From Torreya grandis (Eukaryota; Streptophyta; Pinopsida; Cupressales; Taxaceae), in contig JARHVA010008421.1 in assembly GCA_037957365.1 (NCBI GenBank), positions 221,501 to 285,500 of the forward strand: 64,000 bases of DNA, written 5' to 3'. Shown here one piece after another: positions 45,590 to 56,969 of the stretch (the first letter of the stretch is position 1; every line of letters starts with the position of its first letter). The notes below the pieces were generated by a model. The model saw nothing but the letters and a program-made list of their open reading frames with translations. It had not been told where the DNA came from and searched no databases. The position numbers and the translations under genes were made by a program.

Positions 45590-46135
45590 GCCTAAAGGAC
45601 ACTTTTAAAATGCCCTATGAAGTAGACCCTTCAAATTTTTGCCCCTTCACAATGACCCTTTGCCTTGTTGACCTACCATTCAGTATTTTTGTCATGGGCC
45701 TTCTTTGCCCTATGAAGTATAATCTTTAGGATATTTTCACTATGAAGTAGACCCTTTAGAATTTTATCCCAGTCTTTTTTCTTGATATAATTTCCCTTTG
45801 GACATTTTTAAAGTTCCATTTAAACATTTTTAAAAAGACCCTTTGGGCTTTTTGAAGTGGCCACTTACCCTTCAAGAATTTATCTTGGGCCCTTTCCCCT
45901 TTGCACCTACCTTTCAGGAATTTTATCCTAGTCTTTTTGCCCTTTAGCCTATTCCTTTAATCTTTTTGTCCAAGAAAATTTTCCCTTTGCACATGTCCTT
46001 TGGAACTTCATCCTTATCATTTTTCCCTATGAGGCTATCCTTTGGGACTTTTACCCTAGGCCAATTCCTTTAGACTATGTCTCAGATGTTTTATCTAATG
46101 AAAATGATCCTTCAGGAGAATTATTGAAGACATTT
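45590..46135. repeat. CCCTTTGG-ACTTTT degenerate array in B 5' LTR
   Basis: About 545 bp made of imperfect 20-35-bp units of the form CCCTTTGGGACTTTTNNCC-TAGGCC or CCTTCAGNATTTTTGTCATG, not in strict register. On the minus strand it reads as Lys/Gly-rich frames, but stops and unit-length variation argue against coding. Confidence 0.8.
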
Positions 46136-46437
46136 TGTCCAAAATAATTCCCTCACATAATTCCTCCCACAATAATTTCCCCAAAACAAACAACATACTA
46201 CCAAGTGGCAACCTTTCTTAGAAAGCATTTTATTATGTTTTGAGATTAATTTAATATTTTAGCCTAGGGATAAATTGTATTTTATTAATACTAAGACCTT
46301 AGGCTAAAATTTTCATGTAGGGTCCTTCATATATGTTTCCTAAAGTATTTTTCTAAGTCTTCTTTTCATTTATACTTGAAAGATCATAGAGAACTAGGAA
46401 ACAACAAGTATCTAGCTCTTAGGGAGTTGAACCAATT

Positions 46438-46682
46438 TGATGGTCACAAGGATGTCTCTTGATGATCATGTGAACATCAATATTAAGCTCAGAGATAAAA
46501 AGACAAGTTTAAATTATGATGATCATATGGACATCATCAATGGTCATGAGGACGTCTTTTATGGTCACATAAACATCAAATTCAAGATCAATAAGAAAAT
46601 AATAGGGGATTAAATGGTGACGGTTGTGTGGACATCATCGACAATAATGAGGACATCTTTAATGTTTGCATAGATGTCAAAT
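46438..46682. repeat. about 102-bp tandem repeat with GGTCATGAGGACATC motifs, B 5' LTR
   Basis: Each period carries paired elements such as GATGTC/GACATC around ATCGATGGTCATGAG, followed by AACATCAAATTCAAGATCAA. About 2.5 copies. Copies in the 3' LTR (56,970-57,230) keep the period (57,062 to 57,164 = 102 bp). The arms GATGTC and GACATC form short stems. Confidence 0.75.
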
Positions 46683-47537
46683 TTATCCTCATAAATTATT
46701 TGTTTTAAAATAAAGGTTAGTGGACCCAGGTAGATCGATGGCCAACATTTATTTGTATAGTTGATCAGATAGTACGATATTGGGAGAGACTTTTTAAAGG
46801 AACAAGGACATGACAATTGTCAAGTTTGTAGGAATCAATGAGTCAAATCACTAAGATCTATAAACTATGTTAAATTGAGAACAAGTAGATCAATAGTGTA
46901 AAATAAATATGGATTTTTCAAATATCTTGGACTCAATTAGGGGTTGACATGTGTCATATTTCAAAAACTAGTAAGGCATTATGGATATAATACATAGATC
47001 TTTGGACACTTGAGCTATATTTATCAATAGACATCAGGTTTCATAGTTAATATAGAATATGAATACACATGTATTAATCTATATAGTGAATATAAAAATG
47101 AAGATCTAGATTCTATAAAAATCATTGGCAAGCATGCAACACATAGTTTAGATTATTCATAACTAACAATAGTGTCATTGGTTCTAAAACATTGGTAAAG
47201 AAATTTTGGTCCTTCATGCATATGTCTGAGTTTCATTTGAAGGTGGATAATCCAAAAGATCAATAGTTTATTCTCACAACCTATAAAAGGAGGCATGTAT
47301 ATTTTTGAAATGTAGCACACATTTTAAAGTTTTGCATGCAATTTGACCTATAATTATTTAAAAATGCTTCTATCTTTATACACATACACATGTATAGATT
47401 TGGTAAAAGCTAATTTAAACTAATAGTTGTAAGTAGACTCTTATATGATTTAGACCATAGTTAGAACTCATGTTTTGATGATCATATGTAATGACCTTGA
47501 ATTAACCTGGAGGATGAGGTGACCCCTTCCCCAAGTC

Positions 47538-47545
47538 TATATAAA
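47538..47545 (+). promoter_or_regulatory. TATA box of B 5' LTR
   Basis: TATATAAA in CCAAGTCTATATAAACAATT, conserved at the same place in the 3' LTR (58,086). Transcription would begin roughly 30 bp downstream and run through the internal region. Confidence 0.65.
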
Positions 47546-48420
47546 CAATTGTAATCCAACTTGGATTTTGGTCAAAGAATTTTTGAATGCAAGAGCAACT
47601 TCAGTTTTGATTATCAGTGAATGTGTTTGTGTATTTTATTTCCAATTTTTATGTAATTAGTTGTTTATTTTGGTGGTTATATGTTTCAATAATATTTAGT
47701 GTGCAAAATTCGTGAATGGATTCTTGATTATTTTGATTGATATACTAATTTGTAGAAGTGCAACAGCTATTGAAAGATTGGTAAATATATTGGTTAAGAT
47801 TGTCAAGTTTAAATTGATTCATAATATTGATTGTGCATGAGTGTTTTCTTGGATGTATTTTTATATGTGTGTGTAACATCTACATCAAATACTTCACTAG
47901 CCTGAGCCATAATCTCTTGATTAAGGGTGTGTAATAGCTGCCCTAAAAGTAGTAACCTTTGTTTGAGGCTTGTGAATTTTTTTCATCATTATTTCCTTAA
48001 ACTTCTTAGCTATATATAATTATGTGTATGCAATTGTTATTATCAATATAAATAGGTTCTGAGAGCACTTATCCTTTTAGAAACTAGCTAAGAAGTAGTT
48101 CCTAAAAACCATAGAAGCTTTCTTTTCTACCTTACCTTTGCCTCCCTTTTTTAATTTATTTTGAGATCTACCCAATATAGATTAGCAACCAGCCACCCAT
48201 AAAACTCATATATAGATTCACTACCCTTATTAGGAAGTATACCTCCATCCAAAAAACCTTGTCAACAACCTACATACCCTAGCTGTTATTCCATTAATAT
48301 GTTGTAATAGATTTTATACCTACAACTCATGCTCTGTAGTGGAATTTACCTTCATTGAGATTCTAAATCATTAGAGACTACCTCATTAAGGCTATGGTGT
48401 GCATAAAACCTGCATCAATA

Positions 48421-48700
48421 GTCTAAATTAGTACTAGAAGGAGGGTAGCACCCCTAATAGTAGTAGTTATCCTTTACATAGAGTTACATTGAAGTCACAC
48501 AAGAGAGTGACCAGATCTACTTCCCATGTTGGTTTATTAGTCTCACCCTTATCAAATCGTAAGAGACCTAAAACTATGCCAATAGCCCTAGTTTAGAATA
48601 ATCCCCCTCTAATAGGCAACCCCTTACCTGTAAGGAACCATTTACCTGTTAATCAACCAATGGCTCACAATAGCCCTAGTTAGTTGGATCTTCTATCACC
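48421..48700 (+). other. leader of element B, possible PBS
   Basis: Directly after the LTR, TTAGTACTAGAAGGAGGG at 48,430-48,447 is where a primer-binding site would be expected. I cannot match it confidently to a tRNA 3' end. The rest is noncoding leader before gag. Confidence 0.35.
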
Positions 48701-49330
48701 ATCTTAGGAGACATACATGATTTTCCTTAGAATCCTAAAAATCACTTGTCATCCTTTTCTCCTTCAGGAGCAAGGATAATAGAGGAACATATCAAATCAA
48801 TTAAATCTATTTTAAGATTAATAAATGTCACATATGAAGATGTTACATATAGATTATTCCTTTTTACTTTGATGGATGTTGTTTATGATTGGTATTTAAA
48901 TGTAATGGAAAATTCCATCACTTCTTGGGATGAATGTCAGGAAAATTTTCTTGCATGGTTTGGATAGGTCACCAATCTTGGTTTAGTATACCAATACTTC
49001 ATTAGCATGAAAAGGGAACCTAATGAACCCATCTATGTTTTCAATGAAATATGGTAGACAACTAGTTAACCCCAAGATATAAACTAGAGGTGGCATTAGC
49101 ATTGAAAATTTATAATAATATTATGGAACCTATCATTACCATGTTCTTAAGAGGAGAAATTATGGATAACACTTTAGTGTTAACATTCAAAGAGGCTATT
49201 AGTATATATAGTCATCTCAATCCTTAGATGCTTGGAGTGCCTAATGTCAAAATTGGTTTTCCAACATTAAATCCAATTTCACATACAAGGCAAAATGTCC
49301 TAACATTCAATCATAACCAATTATACACAT
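48701..49330 (+). pseudogene. gag core of element B
   Basis: Open frame 48,746-48,967: EEHIKSIKSILRLINVTYED, then VTYRLFLFTLMDVVYDWYLN and SITSWDECQENFLAWFG, the typical capsid core of plant Ty3/gypsy gag (E.H…F…L…D…R.F..SL.G.A..WY..L…SI.SW…….F…F). It continues as MKREPNEPIYVFNE and, after stops, TMFLRGEI-like sequence to about 49,300. Forms the virus-like particle in active relatives. Confidence 0.8.
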
Positions 49331-50148
49331 TGCCTCCACTAATGTGGACAACACATCCAAATTTTAGATACTTGAATAATCATGTGACAGGCAATGGTTA
49401 TTAGTAGAAATAGAAAATAGCAATACTTACCACTACTATTTTATAATGCATGGATTCCATAAAGGTAAAATTGGATTCTATTTAGAAGCTGGTTAAAAAT
49501 TTGAGCAATGATTTCCTAAATATGCAAAGGAAGATGGGAAATGTAAATGGCCTAACTAGAAATCAAAATATTGGATTCTAGAGATATAATAGACTCTTTA
49601 GTAGGCCTAAACAACCTAAAAATCTTCCAAAGATCAACATAGTAGAGATGGATCTTCCCAATTAGTGTAAAATTCATAATAATTTTGATCATGGTGAGCT
49701 CAACTACATTAAATTTTATGTAGCATTAGAAATCTTTCAAAGAGAGGTGGTTAGGTAAGATCAAATGCATAATCCACCTGAGCATCATTTGGATACTAGC
49801 TCTTCAAGCACTGTTATGTTCTTTAAAACTCATAAGTTTCCCTTCCCAATAAAGGATGATAATGAGCTAAGAAATAACATGGATGAAGTTCACACTTTCC
49901 AACTATTGTAGAGAGGTACATACAATCTAAGGAGTAAGTAGCCACTCACAACATCAACTCTTCCAAATACCATGACATTTCCTCCTAATCCCAAGGTAAA
50001 TAATAATCCACACCCTCTAAAAGGGAATGATCAATAACATAGAAAAGAAAAACCAAGAAAAGGAGGATACAATACTATTGAGGATATGAAGAAGATCAAG
50101 GCAAATGTAACTCTTCATGAGTTATCACAGATCACTGAATAGAATGAG
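49331..50148 (+). pseudogene. gag C-terminal and gag-pol spacer of element B
   Basis: Broken frames. INIVEMDLPN near 49,640, LNYIKFYVALEIFQREVVR near 49,700, and YNTIEDMKKIKANVTLHELS at about 50,070, the last conserved in element A. No clear zinc knuckle. The spacer is Asn/Pro-rich. Confidence 0.5.
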
Positions 50149-50580
50149 TTGTTATGGATGTCTATTATAGGGAAGGCCCCTATGGAAAGAACTAAAGAAT
50201 CTATAAACAAAGTGAAAATTTTTGACACCAATGTCATCTACAAGAGCAAGCTAGAAGTTCCACCCTTACTGATGACTATTAGGGAATTTGGTAAGAATAT
50301 TCATAACTATTTAGTTGATTTTGGAGCATCTACAACTATCATGCCTACATCCATATGTCATAAGCTAGGTCTCACTCCAAGCCCCTCAAAGAGAATAGTT
50401 TATCAATTGGATAAGATAGTGGTCTCAGTAGTTGGATAATTAAACAATGTGCACATTCAAGTAGCATCTAAGCCAAGAGTCCAAATAACCATTGGCATTA
50501 TAGTGGTGGACATACCTAAAGGTTACAGCCTATTGCTAAGTAGGGATTGGTCCAAAACACTTAATAGATATATCTCTATG
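50149..50580 (+). pseudogene. aspartic protease of element B
   Basis: In the open frame 50,149-50,439, NIHNYLVDFGASTTIMPTSI carries the active-site region, DFGAS where D-S/T/L-G-A-S is usual in plant gypsy proteases, followed by CHKLGLTPSPS. After a stop at about 50,437 it continues as VHIQVASKPRVQITIG, then IIVVDIPKGYSLLLSRDWSK, where LLLSRDW corresponds to the second conserved hydrophobic-Gly motif (LLG/SR.W). Processes Gag-Pol in active relatives. Confidence 0.8.
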
Positions 50581-50775
50581 GACTTATATTATATATAGTT
50601 ACCATGGATAGGAGTTGTAAATCAAATTATAATTGATAGAGAGCCAAGAATGAAGTATACCACTATAGAGTACAATGTCAAGACTAAAAAATTAAAGTAT
50701 GAGTCACCCAACCTTAGTATTTATACTTTTACTACTTAAAATCAAGTACAAAAGCTAAAACCTAAAGGTTCCAAT
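50581..50775 (+). pseudogene. spacer between protease and RNase H-like domain, element B
   Basis: Readable as IIIDREPRMKYTTIEYNVKT and KYESPNLSIYTF; the counterpart in element A is the frame at 11,431-11,721. No catalytic motif. Confidence 0.5.
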
Positions 50776-51185
50776 TAGTTATGGACTCTACATTTTGATG
50801 GTACTAGATCCAAGAAAATATTAAGTATGAGAATTGAGTTGATTGATCTATAAGATAAAAAATTCTTATCCACATATAAGTTATTATTTCCATGCACTAA
50901 TAACAGTGATGAATATGAGGCTTTAATTCTAGGATTATAGTTTGCACTCAAGAATAATGTGAAGTAGATATCAATATTCAATGACTCAGAGATGGTGGTT
51001 AACCAAATTATAAATAAATATTAATGTAAATTATCATATTTGAGAAGATAAAAGCATAAAGCCTGGTACCTGATTGAAATATTTAAAGCTTTCAACATCA
51101 TAGCACTTCCTAGAGAGCAAAATCAAATCACTGATGCATTAGTTTTTGTTTCTAATAATCTAGGGATACTATAAGAATCTAAGGG
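50776..51185 (+). pseudogene. extra RNase H-like domain upstream of RT, element B
   Basis: LWTLHFDGTRSK (Asp near 50,797), FPCTNNSDEYEALILGL (Glu near 50,917), ISIFNDSEMVVNQIINKY (Asp near 50,984), YLRR-KHKAWYLIEIFKAFNI, then PREQNQITDALVFVSNNLG (final Asp near 51,135). All four acidic positions of the archaeal-type RNase H are present, in essentially one frame with only a few stops. It precedes RT; compare C, where this domain follows the RT-RNase H unit. Confidence 0.85.
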
Positions 51186-51590
51186 TAAAAAATTATTATT
51201 TGAATTGGTACCATGACCTTCTATTCTAGATAACATAAAAAATTTCAAGGTCTTTGATGATGACCAACAGATTATTTAGTTTTAAACAAATTTAGGGGAA
51301 TTCAAATCCCAAATCATCGATGATACAAACATTAATCACCTTTGTCAAGAGGATTCAGATAAAGATGGCATTATTTAACTCAAAGAGAATCAAATTCCAA
51401 TTGGCTTGGTCTCCTTGAAAAGATAATTTGACATAGATACTCAGGCACAACAACTAAGATAACCAAAATTAAATGAATTAGACTTCAAAAAGGAAAATCT
51501 AGGAGATGAACATTTCATGTGTTATGTGAATATCAGCTTCAACTGTACCCTAGAAGAGAGGCAACGAGTGAAGGATTTAATTTCTTGATA
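51186..51590 (+). pseudogene. RNase H-RT spacer of element B
   Basis: Polypeptide relic with acidic stretches (DTNINHLCQEDSDKDGII, NLGDEHFMCYVNISFN) leading into LEERQRVKDLIS, which begins the RT-associated N-terminal region. The middle contains RNELDFKKEN-like sequence. No enzyme motif. Confidence 0.5.
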
Positions 51591-52330
51591 TAGGGACATC
51601 ATTACCTAGACATATGAAGATCTTAAAGTTTATGACCCTTAGGTCATCACTCACATGATTCCCTTGAAGCTAGATCATAAACCATTTAGATAGAGGCAAA
51701 GACCATTCAATCCTATTCTAGAGCCTCTCATTCAGAGATAAGTGGAGAAGCTTTTAAATGCAAAAATCATCTTCCTAGTCTGACATTCTACTTGGGTGGC
51801 CAATTTGGTCCTGGTAAGAATGAAGAATAATGAGATTAGATTATGTGTTGATTTTAGGAACCTAAATAAGGATTATAAAAAGGATAATTATCCCCTACCT
51901 TATTTGGATGAGGTGATACAAATAGTAAGTGGTTCTAAAATGATGTCCTTCTTGGATGGATTTTCAAGCTATAATCAAGTATTAGTTCAATATAAGGACA
52001 GAATGAAAATGACATTCACCATGAAGTGTGGAACTTATGCCTATAAGAGGATTTCATTTAGCCTAATAAATGTAAGAGTGAACTTTCAACATACCATGGA
52101 TCACGCTTTTAAAAGACTGATAGGAAAATGCATAATCATCTACATGGATGGTCTTATGGTATTTTCAAATAATCAGAAGGACCACATAAATCACCTACAG
52201 TCCATACTTGAGAGATGCAAAAAAGTTTAGTATTTGATTAAACCAAATAAGAGCATATTCAAAGTGACTAAAGCTAAGATTTTGGGGCACATCATCACCA
52301 AAGATGGGATAACCATTGATCTAGATAGAA
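51591..52330 (+). pseudogene. reverse transcriptase of element B
   Basis: TYEDLKVYDP at 51,610, then QRPFNPILEPLIQR, KLLNAKIIFLV, HSTWVANLVLVRMKNNEIRL in which CVDFRNLNKDYKKDNYPLP follows, FLDGFSSYNQVLVQYKDRMK, and CIIIYMDGLMVFSNN. The catalytic box is YMDG (52,141-52,152) instead of YxDD, a change of the second catalytic Asp. The open frame 51,796-52,230 is the longest intact piece. Stops at 51,607, 51,691 and 51,781 replace expected Trp, Gln and Arg. Confidence 0.9.
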
Positions 52331-52880
52331 TTCAAGGGATTTCAAAAATTTAGCCACCAAATAGCAAGAAGGAACTTATATCATTCTTCAAAAATATTAA
52401 CTTCATAAGGAAGTTCATCTCAAGATTTGTAGAGATCATCAAACTACTGAATGCCATATTCAAGCAAGATACCAAAATATAATGGACAATTGAAGCCCAA
52501 AAGTCCTTTCAAGACATTAAATATGCAATATCATAGGCTCCAGTGTTGATCTATCTAGATTTTAATAAATATTTCTATGTAAACTCATTTGCTTTAAAGC
52601 ATGTGATCAATGTTGTCATCATGCAAAATAAGGATGAGACTGAGCATCCAATCACATTCATGAGCACAAACTTTAAAGATGCAAAACTTAGGTACTCTAT
52701 TATTAACAAAGAGATTTTCACCCTTGTTAAATCCATGAAAAAATTTTGGCACTACATCTTGAGGAAGAAAGTAATTACCATTGTGCCTGATCTTGATGTC
52801 AAGCTCACCCTTTCAAAGAACAACTAGGATAATGATGAGTCAAATGGATGGCCAAACTACAAGAATTTGACATAGGTATT
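52331..52880 (+). pseudogene. Ty3/gypsy RNase H of element B
   Basis: Thumb/connection segment ELISFFKNINFIRKFISRFV (52,371 on), then in the open frame 52,543-52,827 YLDFNKYFYVNSFALKHVIN (first Asp changed in context, LDFN for L..D.S), HPITFMSTNFKDAKLRYSII, NKEIFTLVKSMKKFWHYILR. A stop at about 52,537 replaces the Gln of QAPVL. Normal position downstream of RT. Confidence 0.8.
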
Positions 52881-53149
52881 AGGCCTATAAATATCATTTG
52901 AGTGTAAGGCATTGTTAATCTTATGACTAAATTATATCCGTGCATCATGGTTGAAGAGGTATGTGAAGCTCAAGTATCTAAAGGAGAATGGTATACTGAT
53001 ATAATATAAAATTTACTTATAGGAACTTGTTCCCCATATCTTAATAGATAGAGAAGAAGAACTTTAAGGCTCAAAGTTGATAATTTCATGATTAATAAGG
53101 GAGTCATCTATAGAAGAAATTATGAAGGTATTTACCTTAGATGTGTATC

Positions 53150-54260
53150 TACAAATGAAGCTAGAGAAATCTTAGAGAACTTAAATCTGAAGATAGGTAG
53201 TGGTCATCCTTATAGGAATACCATATCCCATAAGATAATAAGAATGGGATAATATTGGCCAGTAGTTTTCAAAGATGCTCATGGTCATGTGAGAACATGC
53301 CATGAATGTCAAGATTTAGCCAAGAAAAAAGTACACATAGTAATGCCTTTGCAGCCAGTTATTGAAGGATGAACATTTTCCTAGTGGGGTTCAGACTTCA
53401 TTCGTGTCATCAACCTAAATTTTTTAGTGGGCCATAAATTTCTACTTACTGCTATAGATTATTTCACTACATGGACCAAATTCATAGACATAAAAAATTA
53501 TAGATCACAAGATGTGATTCACTTCTTGGAGGAAGACATAGCAACCAGATTTGGTACACCCATTTCTTTGGTTTATGTCAATAGACCAGATTTTATATTA
53601 ATAGAATTTACTGAATGGGCACACATAACTAGATCATTATTAGGTCAGATTTTAACCATTACCCTTAGGGAAATGGACTAGAAAAATCAATAAATAAAAA
53701 TATGATTGATGCAATTAAGAAGTTAGTTAGAGAAAATCCTAGGGATAAGCATAATTTATTAAAGTATACTCTTTAAGAAGACTAGACTAGACATAAGAAA
53801 GCCTTTAAAGCTTCACCTTATTGGTGTATACATGCAATCCTATATTCTCAATTATGTTTAAGTTACCCACTTATGATTTTATGTAGGAATACATAGAACC
53901 ATGTGATAAAATAGAATCAAGACTATTGGACATAATAGAAATGGAATATTTTAGAACTGAGGCCTTATAAACATTTAATAAACACTAGGATGTGGTCAAG
54001 AGGTGGTTTGATAAAAGATAAAAATTCAAATCATTCAAGATTTTGGATGTAGTGTTACTTTGGCATAAATCCCATGAGAAGAAAGGAAAACATGACAAAT
54101 TTGCCCCACTTTGGATTGGACCATACTAGATTTTAGAGATTTTGGGAAATAACACATTTCACCTTAAGGACCTCCAAGGTAATGAACTTACATATCCAAT
54201 CAATGGATAGTTCGTGAAGCACTACTTCAGGGTTGTACCATCAACTGATGTTACTAAGTA
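53150..54260 (+). pseudogene. integrase of element B
   Basis: Zinc-binding part: GSGHPYRNTISHKIIRMG, then YWPVVFKDAHGHVRTCHECQ (H…H…C..C kept). Core: WGSDFIRVI (first Asp), the open frame 53,427-53,681 with HKFLLTAIDYFTTWTKFIDI and TRFGTPISLVYVNRPDF, where the second catalytic Asp position is lost (VYVNR for SDNG). The C-terminal part ends in PINGWFVKHYFRVVP-like sequence at about 54,200-54,240. Frames change after 53,681. Confidence 0.85.
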
Positions 54261-55345
54261 ACAAGAGAAAGATGAATTTAGATGTAGGATTAGATTAGAT
54301 TTTCATCTTCCTTAGATTAGATTTATTTCTTTCATGGACTACTTTCCTACTTTCCAAATTAATCTTTCTTGCTTTCAGTAATTTGCTTTCTAGATTAGAT
54401 TTTAGTTCTTTCTTAGTTTAGTTTCTTGATTTCTTAAATTAGTTATTATTTTCTTTCTTTAAATATCAAAATGATATTTACCTTGACTATAACAAAGTTA
54501 AAATTGAAACCAACTGAGCTTATGACTTGAGGAAAAGGGGAAAATTAAAATCTTGACACTTAGGGACTAGTTTATAGATTAGGCATATTTCTACATTTTT
54601 ATGTCTTTAAGATGAAGGTAGGTAATCATGGATTATTCTAAATGATGTCATAATTGAATACTTTTACCAGGCATATCAAAGTTTCTCTCATATTACTTCA
54701 TATAAATTTAGAAATTTTTCTTATTTTATTGGATCAAATGCACTTATCATGTTAAATACCTAGTGGAAGTGATAATTTTGGGTATAGGTGTAGCTAGCAG
54801 GGATGTTTTAGTAATGATCATTTGTTTTATAATTATACCAGCTCACTAGGGTTTTAGCTCTTCTATTTTCCCTTTAATAACAAAAGAAGAAAGAACCAAT
54901 GGATTCAAAAGATCAAAATAAAATCAAAAGGCTCACATGATGAAATAAGGTCAATGTACCACACATAGTGATCAAAATAAAATAATGGAATGAGAAGAGA
55001 AGGAGCCCAAGGTATCTCTATCTGGGCTATGGACACCTACCTAAGAGCAAATCAATGCCTAAGCTTCCCTTATTTTTGAGATTTAATAGATACTAGAACA
55101 AAACCTACAGCCCTATCAAAGACTTTGAAAAACTCATCATGGTAGGGGTTAAATAAAATACACATTTGACACACATAGATCCAAGAAATTAGAAGTCAAG
55201 TATGTTGTGTGATTTAACTTAGGAGTCTCTTTCATGTTTTTGGTTTAATTATTCTTTTGTGGTACACTTCATGATTGATTTGAGATTAGAAACTAGAGTT
55301 TAGGGTTCTTATTACTCAAGAGTATTCCCCCTATGAGTCACCATT
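54261..55345 (+). other. 3' untranslated part of element B
   Basis: T-rich start with TTTCTT/AGATTAGATTT repeats at 54,280-54,460, then AT-rich sequence. It ends GAGTCACCATT just before the 3' LTR. No coding frame. The equivalent in element A is 15.4-16.4 kb. Confidence 0.6.
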
Positions 55346-55599
55346 TGTTGTACCCAACACCCACCTTTTTCCCATAAGGAAATGGGGATCCACTTTTTTT
55401 AGACTATGGTTTTGATTTTGAGCCCCTCTTTGATGTGTTTGTTGGTAAACTTCTAGGAAAATACTGACTGATTGGCCTTTTATACTTTGGTAAGATGGCA
55501 TTGATATTGTTTTTTTCATTTTAGGACTTATTTATATCGAGCTTATTATATAATTCCTTTGAGTATTTTTTCCATCTCATCTTTATTAGACCTATCTTT

Positions 55600-56700
55600 A
55601 TCGGATATTTTCCCCAAAGCATTTGGTATTTGTCAATATTTTTTATCATGGGTTTTTTTGCTACAGACTTATCTTTGTCAAGGATATTATTGTATAAATT
55701 TTGTCTAAAATAATTACCTTTATGGAATTGGGTCTACAATATTTTTTTTGTGGGCATTTTTCCCAACAAAATAAACTTTCCCTTTGGGCTTTCAAACATG
55801 CCCTTCAGCGTTTTTGTTAAGGCCATTTTTTTTGACAAATTTTTTAAAAGTGCCCTTTGGCCTTTTGAAATTCCTTTAGGACTTTTGTCATGGGTCTTTT
55901 CCCTTTCAAACCATTCCTTTGAAAATTTTGTCTAATACATTTTCCCCAAGCCAATTGAGATCCTTCAGATATTTTGTCCAAGACATTTTCTTGGAGCCAA
56001 TTGAGATATTTCAGATATTTTATCTGAGACATTTTCCCTAAGGAAATGAACCTACCCTTTAGGGTGATTATCATGGGAATTTTACCCTATATACTTGCCC
56101 TTTAGCCCTTTTGGATATCCCTTCAGTATTTACAAAGTAGATGTTTTGGGAATTTTGTCATAGATGAAGTGCCCTACGAAGTAGACCCTTCAAATTTATA
56201 CCCCTTTGAAATGGCCCTTTGCCTTGTCAACCTACCCTTCAGTATTTTTGTCATGGGCCCTCTTTTCCTTATGAAGAATATCCTTCAATATCTTTTCCCT
56301 ACTAATTATACCCTTTATACTTTTATCCTAGCCTTTTTTATTGAAAGAATTGCCCTTCAGACTTTTTAAAAGTGCCCTTTGGATATTTTGAAAAAGATCC
56401 TTCAATATTTTTGAAGTGGCCACTTACCCTTCAAGACTTTGTCATGGACCCTTTCTCCTCTACACCTACCCTTTGAAAATTTTGTCTCGGTCTTTTTTCC
56501 CTTTGACCTATTCCTTTGAACTTTATTTTTTAGAACTTTTCCCTTCACACATGCCCTTTGGGACTTTGTCTTAGGCATTTTTCCGTACAATCCTATCTTT
56601 CGAGACTTTTTCCCTAGACCAATTCCTTCAGACTTTATGCCTCAAACATTTTATCTAAAAAAAATGACTTTTCAAGAGAATTATTGAGAACATTTTACCT
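55600..56700. repeat. expanded CCCTTTGG-ACTTTT array in B 3' LTR
   Basis: Same unit family as 45,590-46,135 but about twice as long. Units such as CCCTTCAGTATTTTTGTCAT and GCCCTTTGGGACTTT recur irregularly. The several short open frames in it, on both strands, are Lys/Gly/Phe-rich products of the repeat. Confidence 0.8.
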
Positions 56701-56969
56701 AAAACAATTCCCCCTACAATAATTGCCTTGAAATAAATACCATACTACCAAGTGGCACCCTTGTTTATAAATAATTTCATTATGTTTTGAGCTTAATTTA
56801 AGATTTTAACCTAGGGCCAAATCATATTTTATTAATACTAATACATTAGGCTAAAATATTCACACAGGGTCCTTTATATATGTTTCCCAAAGTATTATGA
56901 TAAGTCTTATTTTCCTTTATACTTGCAGGAGCAGAGCAAACCATGAAACAAGAGTCTAGCTCATAGGGA

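Larger units (their letters stand above)
45323..48420 (+). repeat. 5' LTR of element B
   Basis: Starts TGATGTACCCAAAAACCC and ends TGCATCAATA, the counterpart of TGCATCAACA in the 3' LTR. Shared landmarks include the ATAAGGAAATGGGGATCCAC block near the start, the CCCTTT-rich array (45.6-46.1 kb), the GGTCATGAGGACATC array (46.44-46.68 kb), a TATATAAA at 47,538, and the ACTTATCCTTTTAGAAAC block near the end. Confidence 0.95.

Noticed and set aside
46610..46816. 68-codon minus-strand frame, and a similar one at 56,846-57,052
   Set aside because: Both lie inside the LTRs of element B; the frames are not conserved between the two LTRs, as they would be if coding.
55750..56590. Several Lys/Gly/Phe-rich frames on both strands, suggestive of a repeat protein
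   Set aside because: They follow the CCCTTTGG array; unit lengths are not multiples of three and the 5' LTR lacks equivalent frames.
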